Source: Jeongeupia sp. USM3
GTDB taxonomy: Bacteria > Pseudomonadota > Gammaproteobacteria > Burkholderiales > Chitinibacteraceae
Direction of reading: 5' to 3'
Assembly (NCBI RefSeq): GCF_001808185.1
Contig: NZ_CP017668.1
Span: 3,472,001-3,536,000 of the forward strand
DNA: 64,000 nucleotides
Positions within the stretch are counted from its first letter, which is position 1; each line of letters begins with the position of its first letter. Below the pieces are notes generated by a model that saw only the letters and a program-made list of their open reading frames with translations, was not told the origin of the DNA and made no database searches. A program made the position numbers and the translations under genes. Positions 42,428 through 51,467 of the stretch are shown here, piece by piece.

Positions 42428-44275
42428 ATGTTGCTAGAAACGATTTCCTGTCCCGCCGACCTGCGCCAGCTCGAACGCAAGCAGCTCGTGCCGCTGGCCG
42501 ACGAACTGCGGACCTTCCTGCTCGATTCGGTCAGCCATACCGGCGGCCATTTCGCGTCCAACCTCGGCGCGGTCGAGCTGACGATCGCGCTGCACTACGT
42601 GTTCAACACCCCGGAAGACCGGCTGGTGTGGGACGTCGGCCACCAGAGCTATCCGCACAAGATCCTCACCGGCCGGCGCGAACGGATGAACACGATGCGC
42701 AAGCAGGGCGGCCTGGCCGGTTTCCCCAAGCGCGACGAAAGCGAGTACGACACCTTCGGCGTCGGTCATTCGAGCACCTCGATCGGCGCGGCGCTGGGTT
42801 TTGCCGAGGCGGCGCTGCTCAAGGGCGAGCAGCGGCATGCGATTGCGGTGATCGGTGACGGCGCGATGACCGCCGGCCAGGCGATCGAGGCGCTGTTCAA
42901 CGCCGGCCATCGCCGCGACACCAATCTGCTGGTGATCCTCAACGACAACGAAATGTCGATCTCGCCGAACGTCGGTGCGTTCAACAATTATCTGGCCAAG
43001 CTCCTGTCGGGCAAGTTCTACAACGGCTTCCGCAATGCGTCCGAAAAGGTGCTCGGCGCGGTGCCGCCGCTGAAGGAGCTGGCGAAGAAGGGCGAGGAGC
43101 ACGTCAAGGCGCTGCTGACGCCGGCTTCGCTGTTCGAGGAGCTCGGCTTCAACTACATCGGCCCGGTCGACGGCCACAACCTCGACGCGCTGGTGACCAC
43201 GCTGGCGAACATCAGGCAGCTCAAGGGCCCGCAGTTCCTGCACGTCGTGACCAAGAAGGGCCAGGGCTACAAGCTCGCTGTCGACGACCCGGTCAAGTAC
43301 CACGCGGTGACGCCGTTCCAGCCCGAGAACGGCATGGGCGGCGGTTCGAAAGGGGGCGGTGCCAAGGTGTCGTTCACCCAGGTGTTCGGCGACTGGCTGT
43401 GCGACATGGCCGCACGGGACGACAAGCTCGTCGGCATCACGCCGGCGATGCGCGAAGGCTCGGGCCTGGTGCGCTTCGAGCAGCAGTTTCCGGCGCGCTA
43501 TTTCGACGTCGGCATCGCCGAGCAGCACGCGGTGACCTTTGCCGCCGGCCTGGCCTGTGAAGGGCTCAAGCCGGTCGTCGCGATCTATTCGACCTTCCTG
43601 CAGCGCGCCTACGACCAGCTGGTCCACGACGTCGCCTTGCAGAACCTCGACGTGACGTTCGCGATCGACCGCGCCGGTCTCGTCGGCGCCGACGGCCCGA
43701 CGCACGCCGGTTCGTTCGACCTGTCCTTCCTGCGCTGCGTGCCGAACATGGCCGTGCTGGCGCCGGCCGACGAGAACGAGTGCCGGCAGATGCTCTACAG
43801 CGCGTACCAGCATCCCGGCCCGGCGGCGGTGCGTTACCCGCGTGGCAGCGGCATGGGCGTTGCGGTCGAGATGGAGATGACCGGCGTGCCCTGGGGCAAG
43901 GGGAGCGTCGCCCGGACCGGCAGCAAGGTCGCGATCCTTGCCTTCGGCACCTTGTTCGAAGCTGCGCTGAACGCGGGCGAAGCGCTCGACGCCACGGTTG
44001 CCAACATGCGCTTCGTCAAGCCGCTCGATGACGCACTGGTCGCCGAACTCGTGGCCGGCCACGAGCTGATCGTCACCGTCGAGGAGAACGCCATCATGGG
44101 CGGCGCCGGCAGCGCGGTGATCGAGAGCATGATGCGGCAGGGGCTGGTCAAGCCGGTGCTGCAGCTCGGCCTGCCAGACGATTACGTCGAGCATGGCGAA
44201 CAGAAGCAGCTGCTCGCCGACTGCGGGCTCGACGCGGCCGGGATCGAGCAGGCGATCCGCGCACGGATGGGCTGA
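42428..44275 (+). CDS. dxs: 1-deoxy-D-xylulose-5-phosphate synthase
   Basis: 615-residue thiamine-diphosphate enzyme that condenses pyruvate and glyceraldehyde-3-phosphate, the first step of the MEP isoprenoid pathway. It has the GHQSYPHKILTGRR segment (~60-73), the ThDP/Mg site GDGAMTAGQAIEALFNAG (~141), DVGIAEQHAVTFAAGLA (~360) and a C-terminal transketolase domain. ATG 42428 gives the normal start MLLETI; longer frames upstream lie inside ispA. The strong terminator at 44294-44321 ends the operon. Confidence 0.96.
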   Translation: MLLETISCPADLRQLERKQLVPLADELRTFLLDSVSHTGGHFASNLGAVELTIALHYVFNTPEDRLVWDVGHQSYPHKILTGRRERMNTMRKQGGLAGFPKRDESEYDTFGVGHSSTSIGAALGFAEAALLKGEQRHAIAVIGDGAMTAGQAIEALFNAGHRRDTNLLVILNDNEMSISPNVGAFNNYLAKLLSGKFYNGFRNASEKVLGAVPPLKELAKKGEEHVKALLTPASLFEELGFNYIGPVDGHNLDALVTTLANIRQLKGPQFLHVVTKKGQGYKLAVDDPVKYHAVTPFQPENGMGGGSKGGGAKVSFTQVFGDWLCDMAARDDKLVGITPAMREGSGLVRFEQQFPARYFDVGIAEQHAVTFAAGLACEGLKPVVAIYSTFLQRAYDQLVHDVALQNLDVTFAIDRAGLVGADGPTHAGSFDLSFLRCVPNMAVLAPADENECRQMLYSAYQHPGPAAVRYPRGSGMGVAVEMEMTGVPWGKGSVARTGSKVAILAFGTLFEAALNAGEALDATVANMRFVKPLDDALVAELVAGHELIVTVEENAIMGGAGSAVIESMMRQGLVKPVLQLGLPDDYVEHGEQKQLLADCGLDAAGIEQAIRARMG

Positions 44276-44293
44276 ACCCGCGTCGTCCGCCAG

Positions 44294-44321
44294 AACGCCG
44301 GCCCGTGCCGGCGTTTTTTTT
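44294..44321 (+). terminator. Rho-independent terminator after dxs
   Basis: Perfect 9-bp stem AACGCCGGC / GCCGGCGTT (44294-44302 and 44307-44315), a 4-base loop, then a run of eight T. It lies 18 bases after the dxs stop. Confidence 0.92.
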
Positions 44322-44467
44322 GCGCCGGTGCTTGCCGTGCCCTTCCGTCGGAAGCCGGCCGCAGCGGCGGCGTGCCGGGGCTATCCAGAGGAGACGGCAC
44401 ACCTGACCGTCCGAAAAAAAGGTGGCCGCGCTCGGGGATATGCTTTGCCTGCGCCGGAGTCGCTGCC

Positions 44468-45343
44468 ATGTATTCTCTGCCCGTCCCGCCGTCGATCAAA
44501 TGGCGCAATTCGCTGCTCGACACGCTGTTCTACGATGTGAGCCGCTTGAACGCGGAAGAACAGAAAAAGCTGCGGGAGGAGTTCGATCACGAAGGCGCGA
44601 TCGTCGTCGTCCCGCCGGGCGGGCCGTCCGGCGAGATCCGCCACTACGCCGATCCGCACGCCTACCTGGCCGCCGAAGGCGACCGGGTGCAGGCGCTGGT
44701 GGTCGCCGGTGTCGGCAGCTCGGCGCTCGGGACCGCGGCGCTGGCACGCAGCGTCGCCGATGCGTACGGGATCGACGTGGCCGGCGTCGTCTCCGGTTAC
44801 GGCATGGCCGACCTGGCGTCCGAAGCGCTCGGCGGCTGGTTCTTCTACGGTATGAGCGACGCGATCGAGTACAAGCTCCGTGCGCAGCTGCGCCGGTGGG
44901 GCCACTGGCCGGTTCCGGCCGCAACCCTGAACGCCGGCGGCACAGTGGCAAACGCATTCGATGCGGCGCTGCCGTCCTCGCCGGACATCGAGGCGCTCGA
45001 GGCCATCCTCGGGGCGGCGCCGCCGGCGCTGCGGCTGCTGGTCGGCCACAGCAAGGGCTGCCTGCTGCTCGACTTCGTTCTCGAACAGTTCCTGTGCGCG
45101 CATGAGGAAAACCGCCGGTGCCTGGCGCAGCTGAAGATCGCGACCTTTGGCGCGGTTGTCGATCTGCCCGAAGGCTTTGCCCAGGCGCAGCAGTTCATCG
45201 GCAATATCGACTGGTTCGGCGCGATCAACTCGCGGCCCAAGCTCGACGGGGTCAGGCTGGTCGACGGCTGGCACCATCTCAACCGGTATCCGCTCGGCGT
45301 CGACATCGGCGAGGTGCTGAGGCGGCACGTGCCGCTGCAGTAG
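44468..45343 (+). CDS. lipase-like alpha/beta hydrolase of unknown function
   Basis: 291-residue soluble protein. It carries a lipase-type elbow VGHSKGCLLLDF (GxSxG, Ser at ~199) after a glycine-rich stretch (VVAGVGSSALGTAAL, ~77) and a conserved-looking DGWHHLNRYPLG near the C-terminus that could supply the histidine. There is no signal peptide. I do not recognise a named family. ATG 44468 is preferred to the frame's longer upstream extension, which is low-complexity. It stands alone between the dxs terminator and the EF-G-like gene. Confidence 0.6.
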   Translation: MYSLPVPPSIKWRNSLLDTLFYDVSRLNAEEQKKLREEFDHEGAIVVVPPGGPSGEIRHYADPHAYLAAEGDRVQALVVAGVGSSALGTAALARSVADAYGIDVAGVVSGYGMADLASEALGGWFFYGMSDAIEYKLRAQLRRWGHWPVPAATLNAGGTVANAFDAALPSSPDIEALEAILGAAPPALRLLVGHSKGCLLLDFVLEQFLCAHEENRRCLAQLKIATFGAVVDLPEGFAQAQQFIGNIDWFGAINSRPKLDGVRLVDGWHHLNRYPLGVDIGEVLRRHVPLQ

Positions 45344-45397
45344 TTGCCGTGCTGGCTGCCGCACAGGACGCTGCCTTTCGCTGCGCGGCCGGCTCGC

Positions 45398-45403
45398 TAT
45401 ACT
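45398..45403 (+). promoter_or_regulatory. -10 element before EF-G-like gene
   Basis: TATACT (five of six consensus bases), 30 bases before the ATG; the -35 is not convincing. Confidence 0.35.
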
Positions 45404-45432
45404 CGAAACACCTGTGACGCTCGGAGACGGCC

Positions 45433-47466
45433 ATGTCCAATGATCCGGTTGAAGCGGTCCGTACGGTTGCACTGGTCGGCCACGGCGGCTGTGGCAAGAC
45501 GCTGCTGGCCGAGGCGCTGCTCTGCCGCGGCGGCGCGATCCAGGTGATGGGGTCGCTCGAGCGCGGCGACACCGTCTGCGATTTCGATCCGCTCGAGCGC
45601 GAGTACGGTCATTCGCTGGCGTCCGCGCTGGCCTACCTGCGGCACGATGGCGTCGCGGTCAGGCTGATCGATACCCCGGGGTTCCACGATTTCATCGGCC
45701 AGTCGCTGGCGGCGCTGACGGCCGTCGACACCGCGCTCGTCGTCGTCAACGCGCAGAACGGCATCGAGCTGACGACGCGGCGGATGATGGACTGGGCGGG
45801 CGAGCGCGGCCTGTGCCGGATCCTGGTCGTCAACAAGATCGACGCCGAGCGCGTCGACCTGCCGGCGCTGCTGGCCGAGTTGCGCGAGGCCTTCGGCAGG
45901 GAGGTGCTGCCGCTCAACCTGCCGGCCGGCCAGGGCAGTCGCATCGTCGACTGTTTTTTTTCGCCCGACGGCGACGCGGACTTCTCGTCGGTGGCCGACG
46001 CCCACCAGGCGCTGATCGATCAGGTTGTCGAGGTCGACGAGGCGCTGATGGCGCGTTACCTCGAACAGGGCGAGGTGACGCCGGACGAGCTGCATGCGCC
46101 GCTCGAAACCGCGCTGCGGCAGGGGCATCTGATTCCGGTCTGCTTCGTCTCGGCGCGTACCGGCGCGGGCGTGTCCGAGCTGCTCGACGTGCTGGCAAAG
46201 TTGGCGCCGAATCCGCGTGAGGGCAATCCGCCGCTGTTCGTTTGCAACGGCAAGCCGTTCCGGTCCGAGCCGGACCCGGCCAGGCACGTGCTTGCACATG
46301 TGTTCAAGGTGGTGATGGACCCGTTTGTCGGCAAGCTCGGCATCTTCCGCGTCCACCAGGGCACGGTGGTGCGTGACGCGCAGCTCTTCGTCGGCGACGG
46401 CAGGAAGCCGTTCAAGGTCGGCCACCTGCTGCGGCTGCAGGGCAAGCGCTACGACGAGGTCGACCGGCTGCTGCCCGGCGAGTTCGGCGCTGTCACCAAG
46501 GTCGACGAGATCGCCTTCGATGCGGTACTGCACGATTCGCACGACGAGGACCACATCCGCCTGCAGGCGCCGGCGTTTCCGGTACCGATGCAGGGGCTGG
46601 CGATCAAGCCCCGCCGCCACGGCGACGAGCAGCGCATCGGCGACGTGCTGCACCGGCTGCAGATGGAGGACCCGTGCGTCAAGGTCGACCATGATCCGGT
46701 CACGCACGAGACGGTGCTGCGCGGCATGGGCGAGCTGCACCTGCGCTACCTGCTCGACCGGATGGCGGGCACCTACCGGCTCGAGGTCGACACCAGCGTG
46801 CCGCGCGTGTCCTACCGCGAAACGATCACTCGGCAGGCCGAAGGGCATCACCGCCACAAGAAGCAGACCGGCGGCGCGGGCCAGTTCGGCGAGGTGTTCC
46901 TGCGTATCGAGCCGCAACCGCGCGGCGCCGGTTTCCATTTCATCGACGCGGTCAAGGGCGGGGTGATTCCGGGCCAGTTCATCCAGTCGGTCGAAAAGGG
47001 CGTGCGCGCGGCGCTGGCGGCCGGGCCGGTATCGGGCAGCCCGGTCGAGGATCTGGCGGTGACGGTCTACGACGGCAAGAGCCATTCGGTCGACTCGAAG
47101 GACGTCGCCTTCCAGGCCGCCGGGCGCAAGGCGATGCTCGACGCCTTGCGCGCCGCCGCGCCGGTCGTGCTCGAGCCGGTGGTGGCGATCGAGATCACCG
47201 CGCCGGACCGCTATCTCGGTGACCTGACGGCCGACCTGTCGGGCCGGCGCGGCCAGGTCGGCGGCACCGAATCGCTGTCGCTGCAGCGGGTGCTGATCCG
47301 CGGCCAGGTGCCGCTGGCCGAACTCGACGGCTACGCCGGCCGGCTCAAGGCGATCACCGCCGGCCAGGGGGCGTACGCGCTGACGCTGAGCCACTACGAC
47401 GCGGTGCCGCCGGACGTGCAGCAGCGGCTGGCCGCCGGCTACAAGACGGTGCAGGACGACGACTGA
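45433..47466 (+). CDS. elongation factor G-like GTPase
   Basis: 677-residue protein with EF-G architecture: G domain (P-loop GHGGCGKT ~16, G3 DTPGF ~78, G4 NKID ~134), domain II, and domains III-V (VSYRETI ~460, followed by a KKQTGGAGQFG segment). It belongs to the EF-G-like branch rather than canonical FusA: the effector region lacks the RGITI switch-I sequence (here EREYGHSLAS). The cellular role of this branch is unclear; it may act in ribosome recycling or on special messages. GGAGACGGCC precedes the ATG. Its 3' end overlaps the convergent hydrolase gene by 28 bases. Confidence 0.88.
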   Translation: MSNDPVEAVRTVALVGHGGCGKTLLAEALLCRGGAIQVMGSLERGDTVCDFDPLEREYGHSLASALAYLRHDGVAVRLIDTPGFHDFIGQSLAALTAVDTALVVVNAQNGIELTTRRMMDWAGERGLCRILVVNKIDAERVDLPALLAELREAFGREVLPLNLPAGQGSRIVDCFFSPDGDADFSSVADAHQALIDQVVEVDEALMARYLEQGEVTPDELHAPLETALRQGHLIPVCFVSARTGAGVSELLDVLAKLAPNPREGNPPLFVCNGKPFRSEPDPARHVLAHVFKVVMDPFVGKLGIFRVHQGTVVRDAQLFVGDGRKPFKVGHLLRLQGKRYDEVDRLLPGEFGAVTKVDEIAFDAVLHDSHDEDHIRLQAPAFPVPMQGLAIKPRRHGDEQRIGDVLHRLQMEDPCVKVDHDPVTHETVLRGMGELHLRYLLDRMAGTYRLEVDTSVPRVSYRETITRQAEGHHRHKKQTGGAGQFGEVFLRIEPQPRGAGFHFIDAVKGGVIPGQFIQSVEKGVRAALAAGPVSGSPVEDLAVTVYDGKSHSVDSKDVAFQAAGRKAMLDALRAAAPVVLEPVVAIEITAPDRYLGDLTADLSGRRGQVGGTESLSLQRVLIRGQVPLAELDGYAGRLKAITAGQGAYALTLSHYDAVPPDVQQRLAAGYKTVQDDD

Positions 47467-48281
47467 GGCAGCAGGTGATTCAGTACCTCGGCGGCGACCT
47501 GCTTGCGGTCGTTGTCGACGCAGAGCATGTGGTAGCTGTTCCCGACGATCACCGCCCGGGCGCGGGGAATCCGCCGCGCGAGCAGCGCGGCCGAACGCGG
47601 GCTGCTCAGCTCGTCCTCGCGCGCATGGACGATCAGCGTCGGGGTGCGGACGCGGTTGAGCTCGAGTCGCACCCAGCGGCGCAGCCGGTCGAGCTCGCGG
47701 ATGCACGTCAATGGCACCCACGGGTAGTGGAAGGCGTCGCCGTCGGACAGCTTGGCCTGGACCATGGCGCGCATCAGTTCGTTCTTGATGCCGTACGGCT
47801 CGGACTCGGAAATCCGCAGCAGCCGCGCCAGCCACGGCAGCCGGTAGACGACGTGGCGCACGTCGCGGTACCACGGCATCGCCCAGCCGTCGATGAACAC
47901 CGGTGGCGCAAGGACGACGAGCCGGCCGTCGCGCAGGTCGACGCGCTTGGCGACCTCGATCGCCAGCAGGGCGCCGAGGCACATGCCCATCAGGTGGACG
48001 GTCTGGTAGCGCGCCGCCAGTGCCCGGTAGTGGGCGACGACGGCGGCAACCCAGTCTTCCGCACGCACGCCGTGCAGCTCTTCGGGCCGGCCGCCGTGGC
48101 CGGGCAGCGTCAGCGCATGCGTCGCGAAGCCGGCGCGCTGCAAGGTTCTGGAGAGCGCACCGAGGTCGGCTTCGGTGCCGCCGAGACCGTGGACTATCAG
48201 GATGCCGACCGATCCGGCAGGCTGGGGGACGAATGCAGACCGACGCGACGTCGGCTGAAAGGCGGGGGGAAGGGAGAGCAT
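47439..48281 (-). CDS. alpha/beta hydrolase with cysteine nucleophile
   Basis: 280-residue serine-hydrolase-fold protein related to carboxylesterases/monoglyceride lipases: HGLGGTEADLGAL (~33), LPGHG (~61). The nucleophile elbow reads GMCLGA, i.e. Cys101 replaces the usual serine; the acid HAREDE (~217) and histidine SYHML (~248) remain. A cysteine nucleophile occurs naturally in dienelactone hydrolases and PHA synthases, so the enzyme may still be active on thioester or acyl substrates. No signal peptide. ATG 48281 is chosen by alignment; ATG 48338 in frame would add 19 residues. Convergent overlap with the EF-G-like gene. Confidence 0.78.
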   Translation of the reverse strand: MLSLPPAFQPTSRRSAFVPQPAGSVGILIVHGLGGTEADLGALSRTLQRAGFATHALTLPGHGGRPEELHGVRAEDWVAAVVAHYRALAARYQTVHLMGMCLGALLAIEVAKRVDLRDGRLVVLAPPVFIDGWAMPWYRDVRHVVYRLPWLARLLRISESEPYGIKNELMRAMVQAKLSDGDAFHYPWVPLTCIRELDRLRRWVRLELNRVRTPTLIVHAREDELSSPRSAALLARRIPRARAVIVGNSYHMLCVDNDRKQVAAEVLNHLLPQSSSCTVL

Positions 48282-48433
48282 GACGCGACCGCTTGATTGG
48301 GCAACGTCGGCATTCTCTGGGCTGCACCGGTTCCGCATTCGGCGAAAGTGTGGCGCGATTGTATTGAAAGTGTTGCGTTAAAAATACGCCGATGAGCGTT
48401 GTTCTTGCCTTATTTTTAAATGCACGAACTTTT

Positions 48434-48466
48434 ACAAGTTAACGACAGTTCTACGACAAGTCGCAT
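48434..48466 (+). promoter_or_regulatory. three 11-bp direct repeats upstream of mipA-like gene
   Basis: Tandem ACAAGTTAACG, ACAGTTCTACG and ACAAGTCGCAT with an exact 11-base period, ending just upstream of a -10-like CATACT (48479-48484). Helical-turn direct repeats are the normal target layout of OmpR-type regulators, and one is encoded 2 kb away. Confidence 0.5.
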
Positions 48467-48514
48467 CGGTGCGGTTTGCATACTCCGGCATGTTTCAACC
48501 GGAGTGTTCTTACC

Positions 48515-49336
48515 ATGCAAAAGCTGATTCAACGCCGTGTGCTGCCGCTGCTGGCCGCGCTGGCGGCTTCCCCGGCGCTGGCCGACCCGCGTATCGACGC
48601 GATCACCACCGGCGTCGGCGACTGGTTCACCGAGTCCGAATACACGATCGGCGCCGGCGTCGCTTACGGGCCCAAATTCGCCGGTAGCAAGGACTACGAG
48701 TTCGGGCCGTATTTCAACCTGCACATGCTGACGCCCGAGGGGATCTATATCGACCCGCTGCAGGGCGTGGGCTGGCAGACGCCGCTCGGCGAGCGGTTCA
48801 TTCTGGGTATCGGCGTCGGCTACGACTTCGGCCGTTCGGAAAGCGACAAGAACCTCGTTGCAGGCTCGGACCGGCTCAAGGGCATGGGCGATGTCAAGGG
48901 ATCGGTGCTCGGCACGGTATCGCTGGGTTTCATGATCACCCCGGCGACGCAGCTGTCGGTGTCGCTGGAACAGGCGCTGAGCAACAGTGACCGCGGGCTG
49001 TCGTGGCATGTCGGGCTCGGCCACGCCTTCGAGCTGAGCGAGACCGACACGATCGGCATCGCCGGCGCGCTGCACCTTGGCGACAGCAAGTACAACCAGA
49101 CCTATTTCGGCGTCACCCAGGCGCAGAGCAGAACCAGCCGTTTCAAGGCGTACAAGGCCGGAGCGGGCATCAACAGCTACAGCGCCACGGTCAACTGGAC
49201 GCACAAGTGGACCAGGCACTGGAACACCGACCTGTCGGCGTCGGTGACGCAGTATGCCGGCGACGCGGCCGACAGCCCGCTGATCGACACCAGGACCAAC
49301 TATATCGGGCTGCTGACGCTGAACTACACGTTCTGA
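48515..49336 (+). CDS. MipA/OmpV-family outer-membrane protein
   Basis: 273-residue outer-membrane beta-barrel with a signal peptide cleaved after ALA (~23). It has MipA/OmpV features: a YTIGAGVAYGPKFAGSKDYE segment (~43-62), strands with alternating aromatics, and a C-terminal LLTLNYTF ending in Phe. Known members scaffold peptidoglycan synthases or respond to osmotic and envelope stress. ATG 48515 follows GGAG. The convergent two-component system and the direct repeats upstream suggest regulation by that system. Confidence 0.88.
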   Translation: MQKLIQRRVLPLLAALAASPALADPRIDAITTGVGDWFTESEYTIGAGVAYGPKFAGSKDYEFGPYFNLHMLTPEGIYIDPLQGVGWQTPLGERFILGIGVGYDFGRSESDKNLVAGSDRLKGMGDVKGSVLGTVSLGFMITPATQLSVSLEQALSNSDRGLSWHVGLGHAFELSETDTIGIAGALHLGDSKYNQTYFGVTQAQSRTSRFKAYKAGAGINSYSATVNWTHKWTRHWNTDLSASVTQYAGDAADSPLIDTRTNYIGLLTLNYTF

Positions 49337-49369
49337 TCCCGCGGCGCGGGGTAAGTGATTCCGCGCCGC

Positions 49370-50656
49370 TCATCCCCAAGCGAGGACGAAGCGCGCGCCG
49401 CCGAGCGGCGAATCCTCGATACGGACGTCGCCCTGATGCGATTTGACGATCTGCCGGACGATGGCCAGCCCGAGGCCGAAGCCGCCGGTCGCGCGGTTGC
49501 GGCTCTCGTCCAGCCGCACGAACGGATCGAAGACGCGGTGGCGTTCGGCCTCGGGGATGCCGTGACCGTCGTCGTCGATGCACAAGGTGAATCGCGACCC
49601 GGTCTGGATCAGGCTCACCTCGACCCTGGATCGGGCGTGGTAGACGCCGTTGCGCACGACATTGATCAGCGCGCGCGCCATCTGCCGGGCGTCGAGCGTC
49701 ACCGTCTCCGGTGCATCGGGCCGCAGCAAGCAACGGACGCTGCGGGCTTCGGCCTCGATCGCCACCATGGCGACGACGCTGGCCAGCCAGTCGTCGGCAC
49801 GGACCGGCTCCTGGACGAAGGTGCTGCTGGCGTGCTCGAGCCGGGCGAAGCTCAGCAGTTCGGACGTCAGCGTTTCGAGCTCGGTCAGGTCCTGACGCAT
49901 ATTGTCGATCAGCGGCCGCCACTGCGCCGGATCGTCGAGCTTGCGCGCCGCGTCGAGCTCGAACGACAGCCGCGCCATCGGCGTGCGCAGCTCGTGCGAG
50001 ACCGCGTTGGTCAGGTCGCGCCGGCTGGCGACCAGCGATTCGATCTGCGTCGCCATGATGTCGAACTGCGCGGCCAGATCGCGGATCGACGAGCGTTTCG
50101 TCAGGCCCGCACGCGCACCGAGGTCACCGTCGCCGAAGCGCTTCGCCGCGGCCTTCAACTGCTGCAGGTCGCGCCAGTGCGGCCGGAACCACAGGTAGAG
50201 GCAGAACGCGAACGTCAGTGCCAGCAGCAGGTAGGAGCCGATCTGGATCGACAGGATCAGCGTACGCGGCGGCGGTTTGACGTGGATTTCCAGCAGCGTC
50301 CGGTTGCGGGGCCAGTCGATCGGCACGAAGAACAGCTCGAATTCGTCGCGACCGAAGAACACGCCCTTGTCGAGCAGCGCACGCTCGTCCGGGGCGAGTG
50401 TCATCCGTGCGCCGTCGACCAGCCGCAGGCCGAGGCCGTAGTCGGGCTGCCAGCGCCGGAGCTGCGCCTGCTGTTCGGCCAGCGGCTTGCCGCGCAATTC
50501 GTCGGCGAGGTGACCGAACGAACCGCGCGCGGTCTGGTAGTTCAATTCCTGCTCGTAAGGCCGGGTGATGTAGCCGAGGCCGTACTCGAGCGCGGTGATG
50601 GCGATCGCGAAGCCGATGATCTGGATCAGGTAGACGCGGATGAAGAGCCGGAACAT
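49370..50656 (-). CDS. sensor histidine kinase (RstB-like)
   Basis: 428-residue membrane kinase: helix ~8-27, periplasmic sensor ~28-140, helix ~142-165, HAMP, dimerisation domain with the phospho-accepting His in AVSHELRTPMARL (~230), and an ATPase domain with NVVRNGVYHA (N box), DDDGHGIP and GGFGLGLAIV. The layout resembles RstB of E. coli. The signal is unknown. The start is separated from the response-regulator stop by one base (TGACATG), so the pair is one operon with the regulator first. Confidence 0.93.
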   Translation of the reverse strand: MFRLFIRVYLIQIIGFAIAITALEYGLGYITRPYEQELNYQTARGSFGHLADELRGKPLAEQQAQLRRWQPDYGLGLRLVDGARMTLAPDERALLDKGVFFGRDEFELFFVPIDWPRNRTLLEIHVKPPPRTLILSIQIGSYLLLALTFAFCLYLWFRPHWRDLQQLKAAAKRFGDGDLGARAGLTKRSSIRDLAAQFDIMATQIESLVASRRDLTNAVSHELRTPMARLSFELDAARKLDDPAQWRPLIDNMRQDLTELETLTSELLSFARLEHASSTFVQEPVRADDWLASVVAMVAIEAEARSVRCLLRPDAPETVTLDARQMARALINVVRNGVYHARSRVEVSLIQTGSRFTLCIDDDGHGIPEAERHRVFDPFVRLDESRNRATGGFGLGLAIVRQIVKSHQGDVRIEDSPLGGARFVLAWG

Positions 50657-50657
50657 G

Positions 50658-51350
50658 TCAGCTTTCCCACTCGTCACGGCTGAACAGATAGCCCTTGCCC
50701 CAGACGGTCTTGATCCGCCGCGGTTCGCGCGGGTCGTCGCCGAGCTTCTTGCGCAGCTTGCTGACGCCGACGTCGACGCTGCGGTCGAGACCGTCGTAGT
50801 CGACGCCGCGCAGCGCGGTCAGGATCGCGTCGCGCGACAGCACCTTGCCGGCGCTGGTTGCCAACAGCCACAAGAGTTCGAACTCGGCGGTGCCGGTGTC
50901 GACCTCGTCACCGTCGAGCGTGACCGAACGCGTGCCGCTGTCGATCGTCAGCGCGCCGAACTGCAGCCTGTCCGGCGAGCCGGCCGGCGCATGCTGGCGG
51001 CGCATCAGTGCGCGAATCCGCGCGAGCAGTACCCGCGGCTCGACCGGCTTGACGACGTAGTCATCGGCGCCGGCCTCGAGCCCGAGGATCTGGTCGATGT
51101 CCTCCTCGCGTGCCGTCAGCATCAGCACCGGCAGGTTCGACCATTCGCGCAGGTCGCGGCAGATCTGCAGGCCGTCCTTGCCCGGCAGCATCATGTCGAG
51201 CACGACGACGTCGGGCTTCACGCGCTTGACCGCGGCTACGGCGGTATCGCCGCGGTGTTCGGTGCTGACCGCGTAGCCGTGCTGTTCGAGGAAGTCGGCG
51301 ATCAGCCGCGAGAGCCGCAGGTCATCCTCGACGATCATGACCTTGTTCAT
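50658..51350 (-). CDS. OmpR-family response regulator (RstA-like)
   Basis: 230-residue two-domain regulator. The receiver domain has the acidic pocket VEDD (~8), the phospho-acceptor Asp in VVVLDMMLPG (~52), Thr in LMLTAREE and Lys in VVKPVEP (~102). The C-terminal winged helix ends in the RRIKTVWGKGYLF signature of OmpR/PhoB DNA-binding domains. It is cotranscribed with the kinase. It probably binds the 11-bp direct repeats upstream of the MipA-like gene; that is inference. Confidence 0.95.
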   Translation of the reverse strand: MNKVMIVEDDLRLSRLIADFLEQHGYAVSTEHRGDTAVAAVKRVKPDVVVLDMMLPGKDGLQICRDLREWSNLPVLMLTAREEDIDQILGLEAGADDYVVKPVEPRVLLARIRALMRRQHAPAGSPDRLQFGALTIDSGTRSVTLDGDEVDTGTAEFELLWLLATSAGKVLSRDAILTALRGVDYDGLDRSVDVGVSKLRKKLGDDPREPRRIKTVWGKGYLFSRDEWES

Positions 51351-51396
51351 CGCGGCTTACTCCGGCCGAGCGCGCGTGCAGATGTCATCCACTGGG

Positions 51397-51459
51397 GCAT
51401 TCCGGTTTTCCTGTCGTCGGTGAGCGGCCGATGCTGCCGTCATTGTGTCACCGGAATGC
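51397..51459. promoter_or_regulatory. distant inverted repeat upstream of two-component operon
   Basis: GCATTCCGG (51397-51405) and CCGGAATGC (51451-51459) form a perfect 9-bp inverted repeat with a 45-base spacer in the gap upstream of the response-regulator gene. It may be a looping operator or chance. Confidence 0.25.
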
Positions 51460-51467
51460 TGACGGGT

